From Bradyrhizobium diazoefficiens (lineage in GTDB: Bacteria; Pseudomonadota; Alphaproteobacteria; Rhizobiales; Xanthobacteraceae): 64,000 bases of DNA. Location: positions 186,001 through 250,000 of the forward strand of contig NZ_JAFCJE010000002.1 in the NCBI RefSeq assembly GCF_018131185.1, in the 5' to 3' direction. Positions 54,037-61,572 of this stretch are shown here, piece after piece (positions within the stretch are counted from its first letter, which is position 1; every line of letters starts with the position of its first letter). Under the pieces are notes generated by a model that worked only from the letters and a program-made list of their open reading frames with translations, made no database searches and was not told the origin of the DNA. The position numbers and the translations under genes are program-made.

Positions 54037-54462
54037 TCACGCGGACGAGGCGACATAGGGAATGCCGGCCACGAGGGCGACGAGCGCCACCGCGTTCCCC
54101 AGCATTCCGCTCCAATGCAGCCGGCGCAACCGACGCGGCGCATCGGCATCCCCGGCCTCCCTTGCGCTGAGCTGGTCGTCCACTCTTTGCATGAACCAGC
54201 GGCGTCCCCAGATCGCCACGGCAGCGATCATGCCAACTCCCAGCGCGGCAAGCAGGCGGCCGTCGAGGAGGAGGGCCACGGTTCCAATGATGCCGGCGAC
54301 GCGCATCACCAGAAAATGGGCGTTGAACATTCCGCGCAGCAACTGGGCGACGGGCTGGATATCGAGCCTCACCAGCAGGAAAGCGGGCGAGGCCAGCGTG
54401 AAATAGCTCATCGGAAACAGCAGGATGATCATAACGGCGACGGCGACTGCATCCGGTGTCAT
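54037..54462 (-). CDS. Small integral membrane protein of unknown function
   Basis: 141 residues from the ATG at 54462 (AGGAAGGCC upstream). Four hydrophobic segments: AVAVAVMIILLFPMSYFTL, LVMRVAGIIGTVALLLDG, ALGVGMIAAVAIWG and LGNAVALVALVAGIPYVAS. No recognisable motif. It stands between the AraC gene and a TctC-type gene and has no clear operon partner. Confidence 0.75.
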   Translation of the reverse strand: MTPDAVAVAVMIILLFPMSYFTLASPAFLLVRLDIQPVAQLLRGMFNAHFLVMRVAGIIGTVALLLDGRLLAALGVGMIAAVAIWGRRWFMQRVDDQLSAREAGDADAPRRLRRLHWSGMLGNAVALVALVAGIPYVASSA

Positions 54463-54589
54463 GCGATCGGCCTTCCTGTCCGCAGAGGTGTGCAATCATA
54501 GCGGGAAAACGCGCTTCCGACACTAGGCTTTTGGTCGGAAGTCGCGGCAGAAGCGTGCCGGCATGGCGCGTTACGCTTGGCCTCGAGCC

Positions 54590-55591
54590 TCAGGCCGGCT
54601 CGAGGCCGAGCGACTTTGCGCTCTCGATCCAGATCGGCAATTCGCGCTGATACAGTTCGTTGGTCTCCTTGAAGCCGATCGCGGGCTCGAGCACGAAGGT
54701 CGTGAGAACCTCCTTCACTTTCGGATCGTTGTTGGCCGCGACGCAGAGCTCCGCTAGGCGGTCGACGATCGGTTGCGGCGTTGCCTTGGGCAAGGCCCAG
54801 CCCGAAAAGCCGCTCACGGTGAAGAATTTCGAGGTGGCGCCCTGCTCCGGGAGGGTCTTGATGGCAGGGATCGCGTCGACCTTCTTCGAATGCACCGCGA
54901 ACACGGTGCCGCGGTCGCTTTGCAGGACCGACTGTGCTGCGGTGTAGCTTCCCATCGCGGCATCGAGCGTGCCCTCGAGCATCCCCGTCCACATCGGAGC
55001 CTCGCCGCGGTAATGGACCGGCTCGATGTTGAGGCCGTACTGCTTGTTGAGTTCGTTGATCGTCATGTGCGGGGCCGAGCCCGCGCTGTAGGTCCCGAAG
55101 TTCACCCTGCCGCTCTTGCGGGCGAATGCGACGAAATCCTCCAGCGTCTTGACCCCGGTCTTCGGGTTCGCCACCAGCAACAGGCCGGCGCCCGGAATGA
55201 CGCTGACGAGCGTCAAATCCTTGTCCATCTCGTAGCCGGGGTTCTTCATCACCACCCGGTTCATGATGTAGGTGGTCGAGATTGAGCACAGGATGGTGTG
55301 GCCGTCGGGCTCGGCGCGGGCGACCTCCGCCGTGCCGATCGCGCCGGAGGCGCCCGGCTTGTTCTCGATGACCACAGGCTTGCCGACCTGCTTGGAGATG
55401 AATTCGCCGTAGGCGCGCGCGAGCAGGTCGGTCTGCCCGCCGGCGGGATAGCTGCAAATCATGCGAATCTGCCGCGCCGGCCATGTGCCTTGTGATGCAC
55501 CTTGCGCAGAGACGCTGCGCGAGATGAAAGGCATTGCGAATGCGCCGGCTCCGGCGGCGATGAAGTGGCGGCGATCGATTTTTGTGGACAT
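54590..55591 (-). CDS. TctC/Bug-family periplasmic binding protein
   Basis: 333 residues from the ATG at 55591 (GGGAGAGAATC upstream). Tat-like signal KIDRRHFIAAGAGAFAMPF. The mature part has RQIRMICSYPAGGQTDLLARA, GKPVVIENKPGASG and VHYRGEAPMW, as in other Bug proteins. Tat export for a Bug protein is less common than Sec. No permease is nearby. It sits inside the alcohol-oxidation island but nothing in it points to metal or alcohol binding. Ligand unknown. Confidence 0.88.
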   Translation of the reverse strand: MSTKIDRRHFIAAGAGAFAMPFISRSVSAQGASQGTWPARQIRMICSYPAGGQTDLLARAYGEFISKQVGKPVVIENKPGASGAIGTAEVARAEPDGHTILCSISTTYIMNRVVMKNPGYEMDKDLTLVSVIPGAGLLLVANPKTGVKTLEDFVAFARKSGRVNFGTYSAGSAPHMTINELNKQYGLNIEPVHYRGEAPMWTGMLEGTLDAAMGSYTAAQSVLQSDRGTVFAVHSKKVDAIPAIKTLPEQGATSKFFTVSGFSGWALPKATPQPIVDRLAELCVAANNDPKVKEVLTTFVLEPAIGFKETNELYQRELPIWIESAKSLGLEPA

Positions 55592-55753
55592 GATTCTCTC
55601 CCGGTTTTGGGCAGGGTACTGCACCAGGCTGGTGCTGCCACGGGCCTCAGGCGAGACAGATTGGCGCATTCGCTGCATCATCCCTCATTCACGGGATGCG
55701 TGCGCAGCACCGGACCCGAATCCATAGTGTTTGCTGCGCGTCCGGAACCAGCC

Positions 55754-56683
55754 TCACCGCTGAATGATCTTCGTCCAGACGTCGCCCAGAATCGCGGGCT
55801 CGCGCGGTGGCAGGTAGGTGAGGCCGGCCTGCCTGCCGAGTTCGGCGATCCTGCCCTCGGCCGCGAGGGCGCTCAGCGCCTTGTTGACGGCGTCGATCAG
55901 TGCGCCATCGCCGGCAAGCCCGACATAGCCGCGATTGGCGCCGATCGGATAGTAATAGCCGGAGGCCTTCAGCGTACTGTCGGGGTGTGCGGCGCGATGA
56001 GCGTCGAAGCGCGCGAGATCAATCAGTGTCGCGTCATGGTCGCCGCGCTGGAGCACGCCCAAAAGATCGTCGCGGCCGGGGACGAGATGGGTGATGCTGT
56101 CGATCAGCCGCCCCTTCTCGAAGGTCATCAGGATGGCGTCGCCGAGCGAGCCGCTTTCGACGACCAGACGGAGCCCGGCGAGATCGCCGATGTCGCCGAT
56201 CTTGCGGCCGCTTGCCTTCGGCCCGAGCACCACCGTCATCGGCGAATAGACGTAAGGCTGGCTCGGCGCGAGCACGCCGAGCGTGACGCGGCGCCGGCGA
56301 TCGTCGCGTTTGGCCCCGGCGAAACCCGGCAAGCGCGCCGTCTTCATTCCTGGGACGACGAGCGAATCCTGGGTCAGCGCATAGCCGCCGACGAGCGAGC
56401 AGCGCCCATCGGAGAGCAGCGCGTTGGCTTCGAGCTGTGGGCTCGCATCCTCGTCCAGCTTGCTCTCGAACCACTGGATCGTCAGCGGCCGTCCGAGCCG
56501 CTCCGCGATCGCCTGAGCCAGGAGCACGTCGAAGCCGGCATCCGGCTTGTCGCGCTGATGCATCGAGAGCGGCGGCCGGTCCTCGTCGAGGCAGATTTTC
56601 AGAGGATCGTCGGCCGCAAGAGCGACCGATGCCATCATCGACAGAACAGCCGAGAGACTCCATGCGATATGCCGGCCCCTCAT
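55754..56683 (-). CDS. xoxJ: XoxJ/MxaJ-like periplasmic protein
   Basis: 309 residues from the ATG at 56683, which overlaps the cytochrome stop as ATGA; signal peptide ends VALA-ADD. Solute-binding family 3 fold: LKICLDEDRPPLSMHQRDKPDAGFDVLLAQAIAERLG, a quinoprotein-associated pattern, then IGDIGDLAGLRLVVESGSLGDAIL. XoxJ proteins bind no known nutrient and are thought to help activate or load XoxF-type enzymes. Here it belongs to the operon of the third quinoprotein, not to that of xoxF, and may serve both. Confidence 0.85.
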   Translation of the reverse strand: MRGRHIAWSLSAVLSMMASVALAADDPLKICLDEDRPPLSMHQRDKPDAGFDVLLAQAIAERLGRPLTIQWFESKLDEDASPQLEANALLSDGRCSLVGGYALTQDSLVVPGMKTARLPGFAGAKRDDRRRRVTLGVLAPSQPYVYSPMTVVLGPKASGRKIGDIGDLAGLRLVVESGSLGDAILMTFEKGRLIDSITHLVPGRDDLLGVLQRGDHDATLIDLARFDAHRAAHPDSTLKASGYYYPIGANRGYVGLAGDGALIDAVNKALSALAAEGRIAELGRQAGLTYLPPREPAILGDVWTKIIQR

Positions 56684-57039
56684 GGCTTTCTCCGGCTCGA
56701 GATGAAGGCCCAGAGATCCCCGATCTGATCGTCGCTGAGGATGTCGCCCCAGGGCGGCATCTTGTTGTTCTTGCCGTTCTTTACCGTGGTGACGAAGCGC
56801 GTCCTGTCGTCGGGGATGGCGCGCAGATCCGGCGTGATGGTGCCGGAGTTCATCAGGTTCGGCCCGTGGCAGTGCGAGCATTTCTCGGCATAGGTCGACT
56901 TGCCGTGGTCGATCTGCGCCTGCATGGGATTGCCGGTTGGCTCGTCGGCGGCACGAACGATCGCCGCAAGCGCGACCGTCAGCACCAGGGCGGCGGCGAA
57001 GGTCGCCGCCGTCCTGTCAAAAATGTCTCTCAGCATCAT
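56680..57039 (-). CDS. Periplasmic cytochrome c, quinoprotein partner
   Basis: 119 residues from the ATG at 57039 (another ATG follows at once). Signal sequence AATFAAALVLTVALAAIVRA. One haem motif CSHCH near residue 51 and probable Met ligand in NKMPPWGD near 92. It begins 8 bp after the dehydrogenase stop and overlaps the xoxJ-like start, so the three are one transcript. It takes electrons from the dehydrogenase encoded upstream. Confidence 0.9.
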   Translation of the reverse strand: MMLRDIFDRTAATFAAALVLTVALAAIVRAADEPTGNPMQAQIDHGKSTYAEKCSHCHGPNLMNSGTITPDLRAIPDDRTRFVTTVKNGKNNKMPPWGDILSDDQIGDLWAFISSRRKP

Positions 57040-57047
57040 GCCGGGGA

Positions 57048-58712
57048 TTACTGCTTGACCGCAAAGACCCAAAGCGACCCGCCGGGCGGCACTTTGGCAA
57101 GCCGCTCATCGCCAGAGAACAGTGAGTAGACGCCGCCATAACCGCTGGTCACCGCGACATACTGCACGCCGTCCTGCTGCCAGGTCACCGGCTGGCCCTC
57201 GATGCCGGACCCGGTCTGGAACTGCCAGAGCTTCTTGCCGGTGTCGGCGTCGAAGGCCTCGAACTCCCCGGTCAGGGCGCCCGAGAACACAACGCCGCCC
57301 GCGGTCGACAGCACGCCTGAGAAGCGTGGAATGTCGCTCGGCGCTTCCCACTTCGACTTGCCCGTCATCGGGTCGATGGCCTTGAGGTGACCGCGCGGTC
57401 CGTCCCCGAACTCCCAGGGATCGGTCAGGTCCATGCCGAGATACCATTCACCCTGCTTGAAGGTGACGGGCTCGGCCTTGTACTTGCCGCCGAAGTTGAG
57501 CGTGTTGGCATAAGCGAGGCCGGTCTGCGGATTGAACGACATCGGCTCCCAGTTCTTGCCGCCGAGGATCGAGGGATAGACCGTCACCTTCTTGCCCTCG
57601 CGCGCCTCCTTGGCGACGTCGGTCTCGATCGGACGGCCCGTCTTCATGTCGACGCCGGTCGCCCAATTCACCTTCACGTAAGGGTTGGCCGCCAGCAGCT
57701 TGCCGTTGGTGCGGTCGAGCACGTAGAAGAAGCCGTTGCGGTTGGCATTCATCAGCGTCTTGGTCGGCTTGCCCTCGACGTTCACATCCGCGAGCACCAT
57801 CTCGGCGACCGCATCGTAATCGAACGGATTGTTCGGTGAGAACTGGTAGTGCCACTTGATCTTGCCGGTCTTGGGGTCCATCGCCAGCACGGAGCAGGTG
57901 TAGAGATTGTCGCCCGGGCGCACCGCTGAATTGAACGGGCCGGGATTGCCGATGCCCCAATACACGGTGTTCAGCTCGGGGTCATAAGAGCCCGTGATCC
58001 AGGTCGAGCCGCCGCCGAGCTTCCAGGTGTCGCCCTTCCAGGTGTCGCCGCCGGGCTCTTCCGGTGACGGGATCGAATGGGTGCGCCACAGGTGCTTGCC
58101 TGTCGCCGGATCCCAGCCGTCGATGAAGCCCCTGGTGCCGAACTCGGCGCCGGAGACACCGGTGATGACGACGCCATCGGCGACCAGCGGGGCCACCGTC
58201 ATCGAATAGCCTTCCTTGATGTCGGCGGCCTTCTGACGCCACAGCTCCTTGCCTGTCTTTGCGTCAATCGCAACCACGTTGGCATCGAGCGTCGTGCGAA
58301 ACAACTTGCCCTCGTGGATTGCGACGCCGCGATTGATGATGCCGCAGCAGACGATTCGGGGCGTCTCGGCGGGATATTCGATCTTGCTCTTCCAGATCTG
58401 CTTGCCGGTCTTGGCGTCCACTGCCATGGTCGCATTGTGCGAGGTCACATAGATCACGCCCTGATAGACTATGGGCTGGGATTCCTCGCTGCGATCGTCG
58501 TTGAAAGAGTAATTCCAGATCGGGACAAGGTTCTTGACGCTGTCCTTGTTGATCTGGTTCAGCGTCGAGAAGCGCTGCAGATGGTAACCCATCCCGTAAT
58601 TGAGAACGTTCGATGTATCGGTCGCGCCTTTGACCAGTTGCTCGGTGGTCTGTGCGCTTGCACAAGTCGATGCAAGCATGACGAGGCTCGCGGCCATCGC
58701 AAAGCGTTTCAT
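57048..58712 (-). CDS. PQQ-dependent alcohol dehydrogenase, lanthanide-type active site (ExaF-like)
   Basis: 554 residues from the ATG at 58712 (GGGAGGAACGG upstream), signal peptide about 20 residues ending CASA-QTT. Quinoprotein landmarks: Cys122-Cys123 (RIVCCGIINRG), Glu190 (SGAEFGTRG), Asn256 (GIGNPGPFN), catalytic Asp298 and the extra ligand Asp300 in NPFDYDAVAE, the lanthanide signature. The PFDYDAVAE context is that of ExaF-type ethanol dehydrogenases rather than XoxF. It is followed by a cytochrome and a XoxJ-like protein, and is divergent from the lanmodulin gene. Substrate probably ethanol or a longer alcohol. Confidence 0.93.
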   Translation of the reverse strand: MKRFAMAASLVMLASTCASAQTTEQLVKGATDTSNVLNYGMGYHLQRFSTLNQINKDSVKNLVPIWNYSFNDDRSEESQPIVYQGVIYVTSHNATMAVDAKTGKQIWKSKIEYPAETPRIVCCGIINRGVAIHEGKLFRTTLDANVVAIDAKTGKELWRQKAADIKEGYSMTVAPLVADGVVITGVSGAEFGTRGFIDGWDPATGKHLWRTHSIPSPEEPGGDTWKGDTWKLGGGSTWITGSYDPELNTVYWGIGNPGPFNSAVRPGDNLYTCSVLAMDPKTGKIKWHYQFSPNNPFDYDAVAEMVLADVNVEGKPTKTLMNANRNGFFYVLDRTNGKLLAANPYVKVNWATGVDMKTGRPIETDVAKEAREGKKVTVYPSILGGKNWEPMSFNPQTGLAYANTLNFGGKYKAEPVTFKQGEWYLGMDLTDPWEFGDGPRGHLKAIDPMTGKSKWEAPSDIPRFSGVLSTAGGVVFSGALTGEFEAFDADTGKKLWQFQTGSGIEGQPVTWQQDGVQYVAVTSGYGGVYSLFSGDERLAKVPPGGSLWVFAVKQ

Positions 58713-59042
58713 CCGTTCCTCCCAATATGCGCGCCTTTTGACGCTGCGGAAGCAAATCTCCGTCGGAAACCAAAACGCGTCAATACGAAAGTCGCAGATG
58801 TCGTGCCGATATCGTTGAATGCGATTGTCGGTCACCTCACGGAAACCGGCTCCGCTTGCGTGGAGACGCTGGGAAATTCCGCACCACGAAGCACCTCCGA
58901 TCGAACTGGTCAGGGCGAGCGTTCCGTTTCCGCGAGTTGCAGCGCGCGCAAGTTGCATTTCGGACTTGAACCGGGAGCCGCTTGGGGATTTATCTCGTTG
59001 CTGCCCCGGCTCGCACCGGGGGGCTTTGTCTGGGAGGACTTG
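58713..59042. promoter_or_regulatory. Divergent quinoprotein / lanmodulin control region
   Basis: 330 bp. AGTTGCA is repeated at 58935 and 58951 (16 bp apart), and the first copy extends to AGTTGCAGCGC, also found inverted upstream of xoxF. GGAAACC words occur near 58765 and 58851. Just before the lanM ribosome site CCCCGG (59004-59009) can pair with CCGGGG (59016-59021), a hairpin that could affect lanM translation. Confidence 0.5.
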
Positions 59043-59435
59043 ATGATTTCGCGCCACTCGATTGCGCTTGCGCTCACGATTGCATTGTTGTCCGGTCCGG
59101 CTTGGTCGGCCTCCGGCAACGCGGTCAAGTTGTTCGATACCGACAATGACGGCACGCTCGATCTTGCCGAGGTGAAGAAGGCGGGTGCCGCATTGTTCGC
59201 AAAGCTCGATCCCGATCGCGATGGCACGCTTGACGCGCGCGAATTGCGCGGACGATTGACGGCGAAACAACTCGCCGCCGCCGATCCCGACCGCGATGGG
59301 ACGCTGACGCTCGACGAATATCTGTCGGTGGTCGAGCAGCGCTTCAATGCGGCCAATCCGGACAAGGATGGAACGCTGGATGGGAAGGAGCTGAACTCGC
59401 GCCCGGGCCGAACGCTGCTGCGATTGTTGCAGTGA
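59043..59435 (+). CDS. lanM: Lanmodulin homologue (periplasmic lanthanide-binding EF-hand protein)
   Basis: 130 residues from the ATG at 59043 (GGGAGGACTTG upstream). Signal peptide ends near SGPAWSA. Four EF-hand loops lie at 32-43 (DTDNDGTLDLAE), 56-67 (DPDRDGTLDARE), 81-92 (DPDRDGTLTLDE) and 105-116 (NPDKDGTLDGKE). They are separated by only 12-13 residues, as in Methylorubrum lanmodulin. Also shared are Pro at loop position 2 (three of four loops), Asp at position 9 (three of four), Asn at position 1 of loop 4, and the C-terminal stretch. Differences: Thr replaces Pro in loop 1 and Thr replaces Asp9 in loop 3. It likely binds lanthanides tightly in the periplasm beside the enzymes that use them. 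Confidence 0.9.
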   Translation: MISRHSIALALTIALLSGPAWSASGNAVKLFDTDNDGTLDLAEVKKAGAALFAKLDPDRDGTLDARELRGRLTAKQLAAADPDRDGTLTLDEYLSVVEQRFNAANPDKDGTLDGKELNSRPGRTLLRLLQ

Positions 59436-59575
59436 GTGCAACGGAACAGGACGGGGCGGGTGGCTTTTGCGAGCATTTCCGCTCCGAAACTCGGAACATC
59501 GGGCAGCTCGGCCTGTTCTCTTCGCGATGTCCTGCCTGGCGCCGGGGCGGCGCGGCGGGAGAAGAGGAGATGCAG

Positions 59576-59905
59576 ATGAACACGAAACGTTCCGTTCTTG
59601 CCGCCTGCGCGATCCTGATGTTGAGCGCCGGCGCTGCCATCGCAGGCCCGTGCAACACGGGCAGCGCCAGCACCGACAAGGATGCCGGTTCTGGTCCGGT
59701 CACCGTAGGCTCGGCGCAGTCGCACTCGTCCAGCCCGGCGAGCGACAGCAGCCAGCATCCGCCGACCAGCACGATGAATCGCGCGAGCGGTGAAACGCCG
59801 GCATCATCCGAAGATGCGCAGCGGCAGATGCAGAGCCAGCCGACGGCGGCTCAGCGGGCCGACGGTGCGAAGCCGGACGCCGCGATGGCCGACAAGGGCT
59901 GCTGA
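59576..59905 (+). CDS. Small secreted Ser/Gln-rich protein
   Basis: 109 residues from the ATG at 59576, spaced correctly from GAGGAG (another ATG two codons earlier). Signal peptide RSVLAACAILMLSAGAAIA, then GPCNTGSAS with one Cys and a low-complexity, acidic-polar region ending ADKGC with a second Cys. The two Cys may form a disulfide. This type recurs in Bradyrhizobium without assigned function. Position between lanM and pqqA is notable but gives no function. Confidence 0.78.
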   Translation: MNTKRSVLAACAILMLSAGAAIAGPCNTGSASTDKDAGSGPVTVGSAQSHSSSPASDSSQHPPTSTMNRASGETPASSEDAQRQMQSQPTAAQRADGAKPDAAMADKGC

Positions 59906-59983
59906 CGGCGCAGTGTCGTCGGTGTCGATTCGACGCGGTGCGTCGCACAAGGCAGTCACTTGGCAGCGTCTTGCAGGTCGTGT

Positions 59984-60020
59984 TTGACCAAGAGAGAACT
60001 GGCTTTGTCCCAGAGAGAAA
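59984..60020 (+). promoter_or_regulatory. Tandem regulatory element upstream of pqqA
   Basis: CCAAGAGAGAA at 59988-59998 is repeated as CCCAGAGAGAA at 60009-60019, exactly 21 bp apart, two helical turns. The first copy matches the xoxF/araC region element. GCTCGACAGC follows at 60049-60058 as it does there. Probably a binding site for a dimeric or tandem regulator. Confidence 0.5.
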
Positions 60021-60141
60021 TGCCGTCGCGAAGAATCGACACAGACGCGCTCGACAGCCGAATCGAGGCTTGAACTGCAATTGACGCAGCCCTAGGTTTT
60101 GCGCCGCGCGATGTCGCGCTCAATACCTTGGGAGACCCCGA

Positions 60142-60222
60142 ATGGCTTGGAAAGCTCCGAAGATCGTGGAAGTGCCGGTCGGCATGGAAATCAACATGTA
60201 CGCCTGCGCTTCGCGCAAGTAA
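60142..60222 (+). CDS. pqqA: PQQ precursor peptide PqqA
   Basis: 26-residue peptide from the ATG at 60142, with GGGAG 8 nt upstream. It begins MAWKAPKIVEVPVGMEINMY. Glu16 and Tyr20 in the E-x-x-x-Y motif (EINMY) are the two side chains that PqqE cross-links on the way to PQQ, and the Cys/Ser/Arg tail is normal. The usual pqqB, C, D, E genes do not follow; the next gene is an outer-membrane protein. The maturation enzymes must be elsewhere in the genome, where another pqqA may exist. It supplies the cofactor for the quinoproteins of this island. Confidence 0.96.
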   Translation: MAWKAPKIVEVPVGMEINMYACASRK

Positions 60223-60282
60223 GACTGACGACCTGCCGCGGCTTCGATGGCAAACGCCGTCGGAGCCGTGGTAGTGTCAGGA

Positions 60283-61149
60283 ATGCGCGCGAGAGCCAAT
60301 AGCTTCTGCACTATTGCTGCCTGTACGGTCGCGCTTTTACCCGTATGCGTCAGCGCCGAGGAAGGCTTCGATACCGAGCACATCTTCGGCTTCATGATCG
60401 GCACCGATGTCGGCAATCCCGGCGAACGCGAATTCCAGACCCAGACGACTGGCCGCCTCGGCAAGGGCGGCACATATCGCGCCCTCGAGCACGAGTTCGA
60501 GATCGAAGTCGTGCCGCTGCCGAACTTTCGCGTCGAAGTCGGCGGCACCGCCAGCTTCCACGACATCACCGGCGTCCCCGATATCGACGACCGCCGCCAG
60601 CTCAACTTCCAGGGCGCTTCGCTCGACCTGCGTTATCGCCTGCTCGACCGCGAGCGCGCGCCGTTCGGTCTCACCATCGCCGCCGAGCTCCATGGTGACC
60701 GCATCGACGAGACCAGCGGTGCGAAAGGGCGGATGTACGGCACCGAATTCACCCTCGCCATCGACCGCGAGCTCATCCCGAACTTTGCCATCGGCGCCCT
60801 CAACCTGATCTATCAGCCGGAATGGGCGCGCTTCGAGATGGCGGGAGTGTCCGAGAAGAGCTCGACGATCGGGGCGGCGTTTGCCGGCCTGGTGCGCCTG
60901 CGGCCCAATGTGCTGCTCGGCGGGGAGCTGCGCTACTTCCGGCAATATGAAGGCATCGGCCTCGGGGAGTTTTCCGGCCAGGCGCTGTTCGTCGGCCCGA
61001 CCGCCTATTTCCAGCTATCCGAGCGCTCACGGCTTACCCTGAGCTGGAGCATGCAGGCCTGGGGGCGTCCGGCCGGGTCATCCGCAAATCTCGACCTCGT
61101 CAATTTCGAGCGTCACCAGGCCCGGATGGTGTTCGGGGTGAATTTTTAG
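60283..61149 (+). CDS. Outer-membrane beta-barrel protein of unknown function
   Basis: 288 residues from the ATG at 60283 (60247 would add an odd N-terminus). Signal peptide CTIAACTVALLPVCVSA. The rest alternates polar and hydrophobic residues in strands (FRVEVGGTASFHDI, GASLDLRYRLLD, GLTIAAELHGD, NVLLGGELRYFR) and ends in Phe, the C-terminal signature of outer-membrane barrels. Roughly ten to twelve strands could form. No plug domain or TonB box is seen, so it is not a TonB receptor. It lies 60 bp after pqqA on the same strand and may be cotranscribed. A porin for an alcohol, metal chelate or PQQ-related ligand is speculation. Confidence 0.78.
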   Translation: MRARANSFCTIAACTVALLPVCVSAEEGFDTEHIFGFMIGTDVGNPGEREFQTQTTGRLGKGGTYRALEHEFEIEVVPLPNFRVEVGGTASFHDITGVPDIDDRRQLNFQGASLDLRYRLLDRERAPFGLTIAAELHGDRIDETSGAKGRMYGTEFTLAIDRELIPNFAIGALNLIYQPEWARFEMAGVSEKSSTIGAAFAGLVRLRPNVLLGGELRYFRQYEGIGLGEFSGQALFVGPTAYFQLSERSRLTLSWSMQAWGRPAGSSANLDLVNFERHQARMVFGVNF

Positions 61150-61334
61150 CTCGGGAAATTGTCATGCCCGGGCCTGTCCCGCCTGCACGGCCGAAGCCGC
61201 TTCGCCGCGGCGAAGGGCCAGGCATCCACGTTCAGTTCCCGGCCTGTAATCGCTCGCCCAGACTTGAAACTTCCCCCTCCGTGGAACGTAACCTTTCGTG
61301 CTAAACTTGTTCGCCCTTGCGAGAGGATCCCGGC

Positions 61335-61544
61335 ATGAACCCGATTGACCTGGTGGTGACCGTGTGTGCGGTGCTCTCGCCCGCGACCTGCGAGGAGCAG
61401 CATCTGATGTTCAATTATAGTGGGTCGCCGCAGCAATGCGCCATGGCCGCGCCGCCTTATATCGCGCAATGGGTCGAAGAACACCCGAAGTGGCAGGCGG
61501 TGCGGTGGCGCTGCGAATACCCCCGCCCGAACGACAAGGCGTAA
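61335..61544 (+). CDS. Small Cys-containing hypothetical protein
   Basis: 69 residues from the ATG at 61335 (GAGAGGATCC upstream). The N-terminus is mildly hydrophobic (NPIDLVVTVCAVLSPATC), perhaps a signal segment. Four Cys are spaced VC, TC, QQC and RC, with the conserved-looking end IAQWVEEHPKWQAVRWRCEYP. The pattern recurs in small proteins of Rhizobiales as far as I recall. Function unknown. Confidence 0.7.
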   Translation: MNPIDLVVTVCAVLSPATCEEQHLMFNYSGSPQQCAMAAPPYIAQWVEEHPKWQAVRWRCEYPRPNDKA

Positions 61545-61572
61545 GGCGCAACGGCCTGTTCGAGCGTTTGAC

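Noticed and set aside
61200..61215. Perfect 16-bp palindrome CTTCGCCGCGGCGAAG after the outer-membrane gene
   Set aside because: No loop or T-tract and no similar copies noticed; may be chance in GC-rich DNA.
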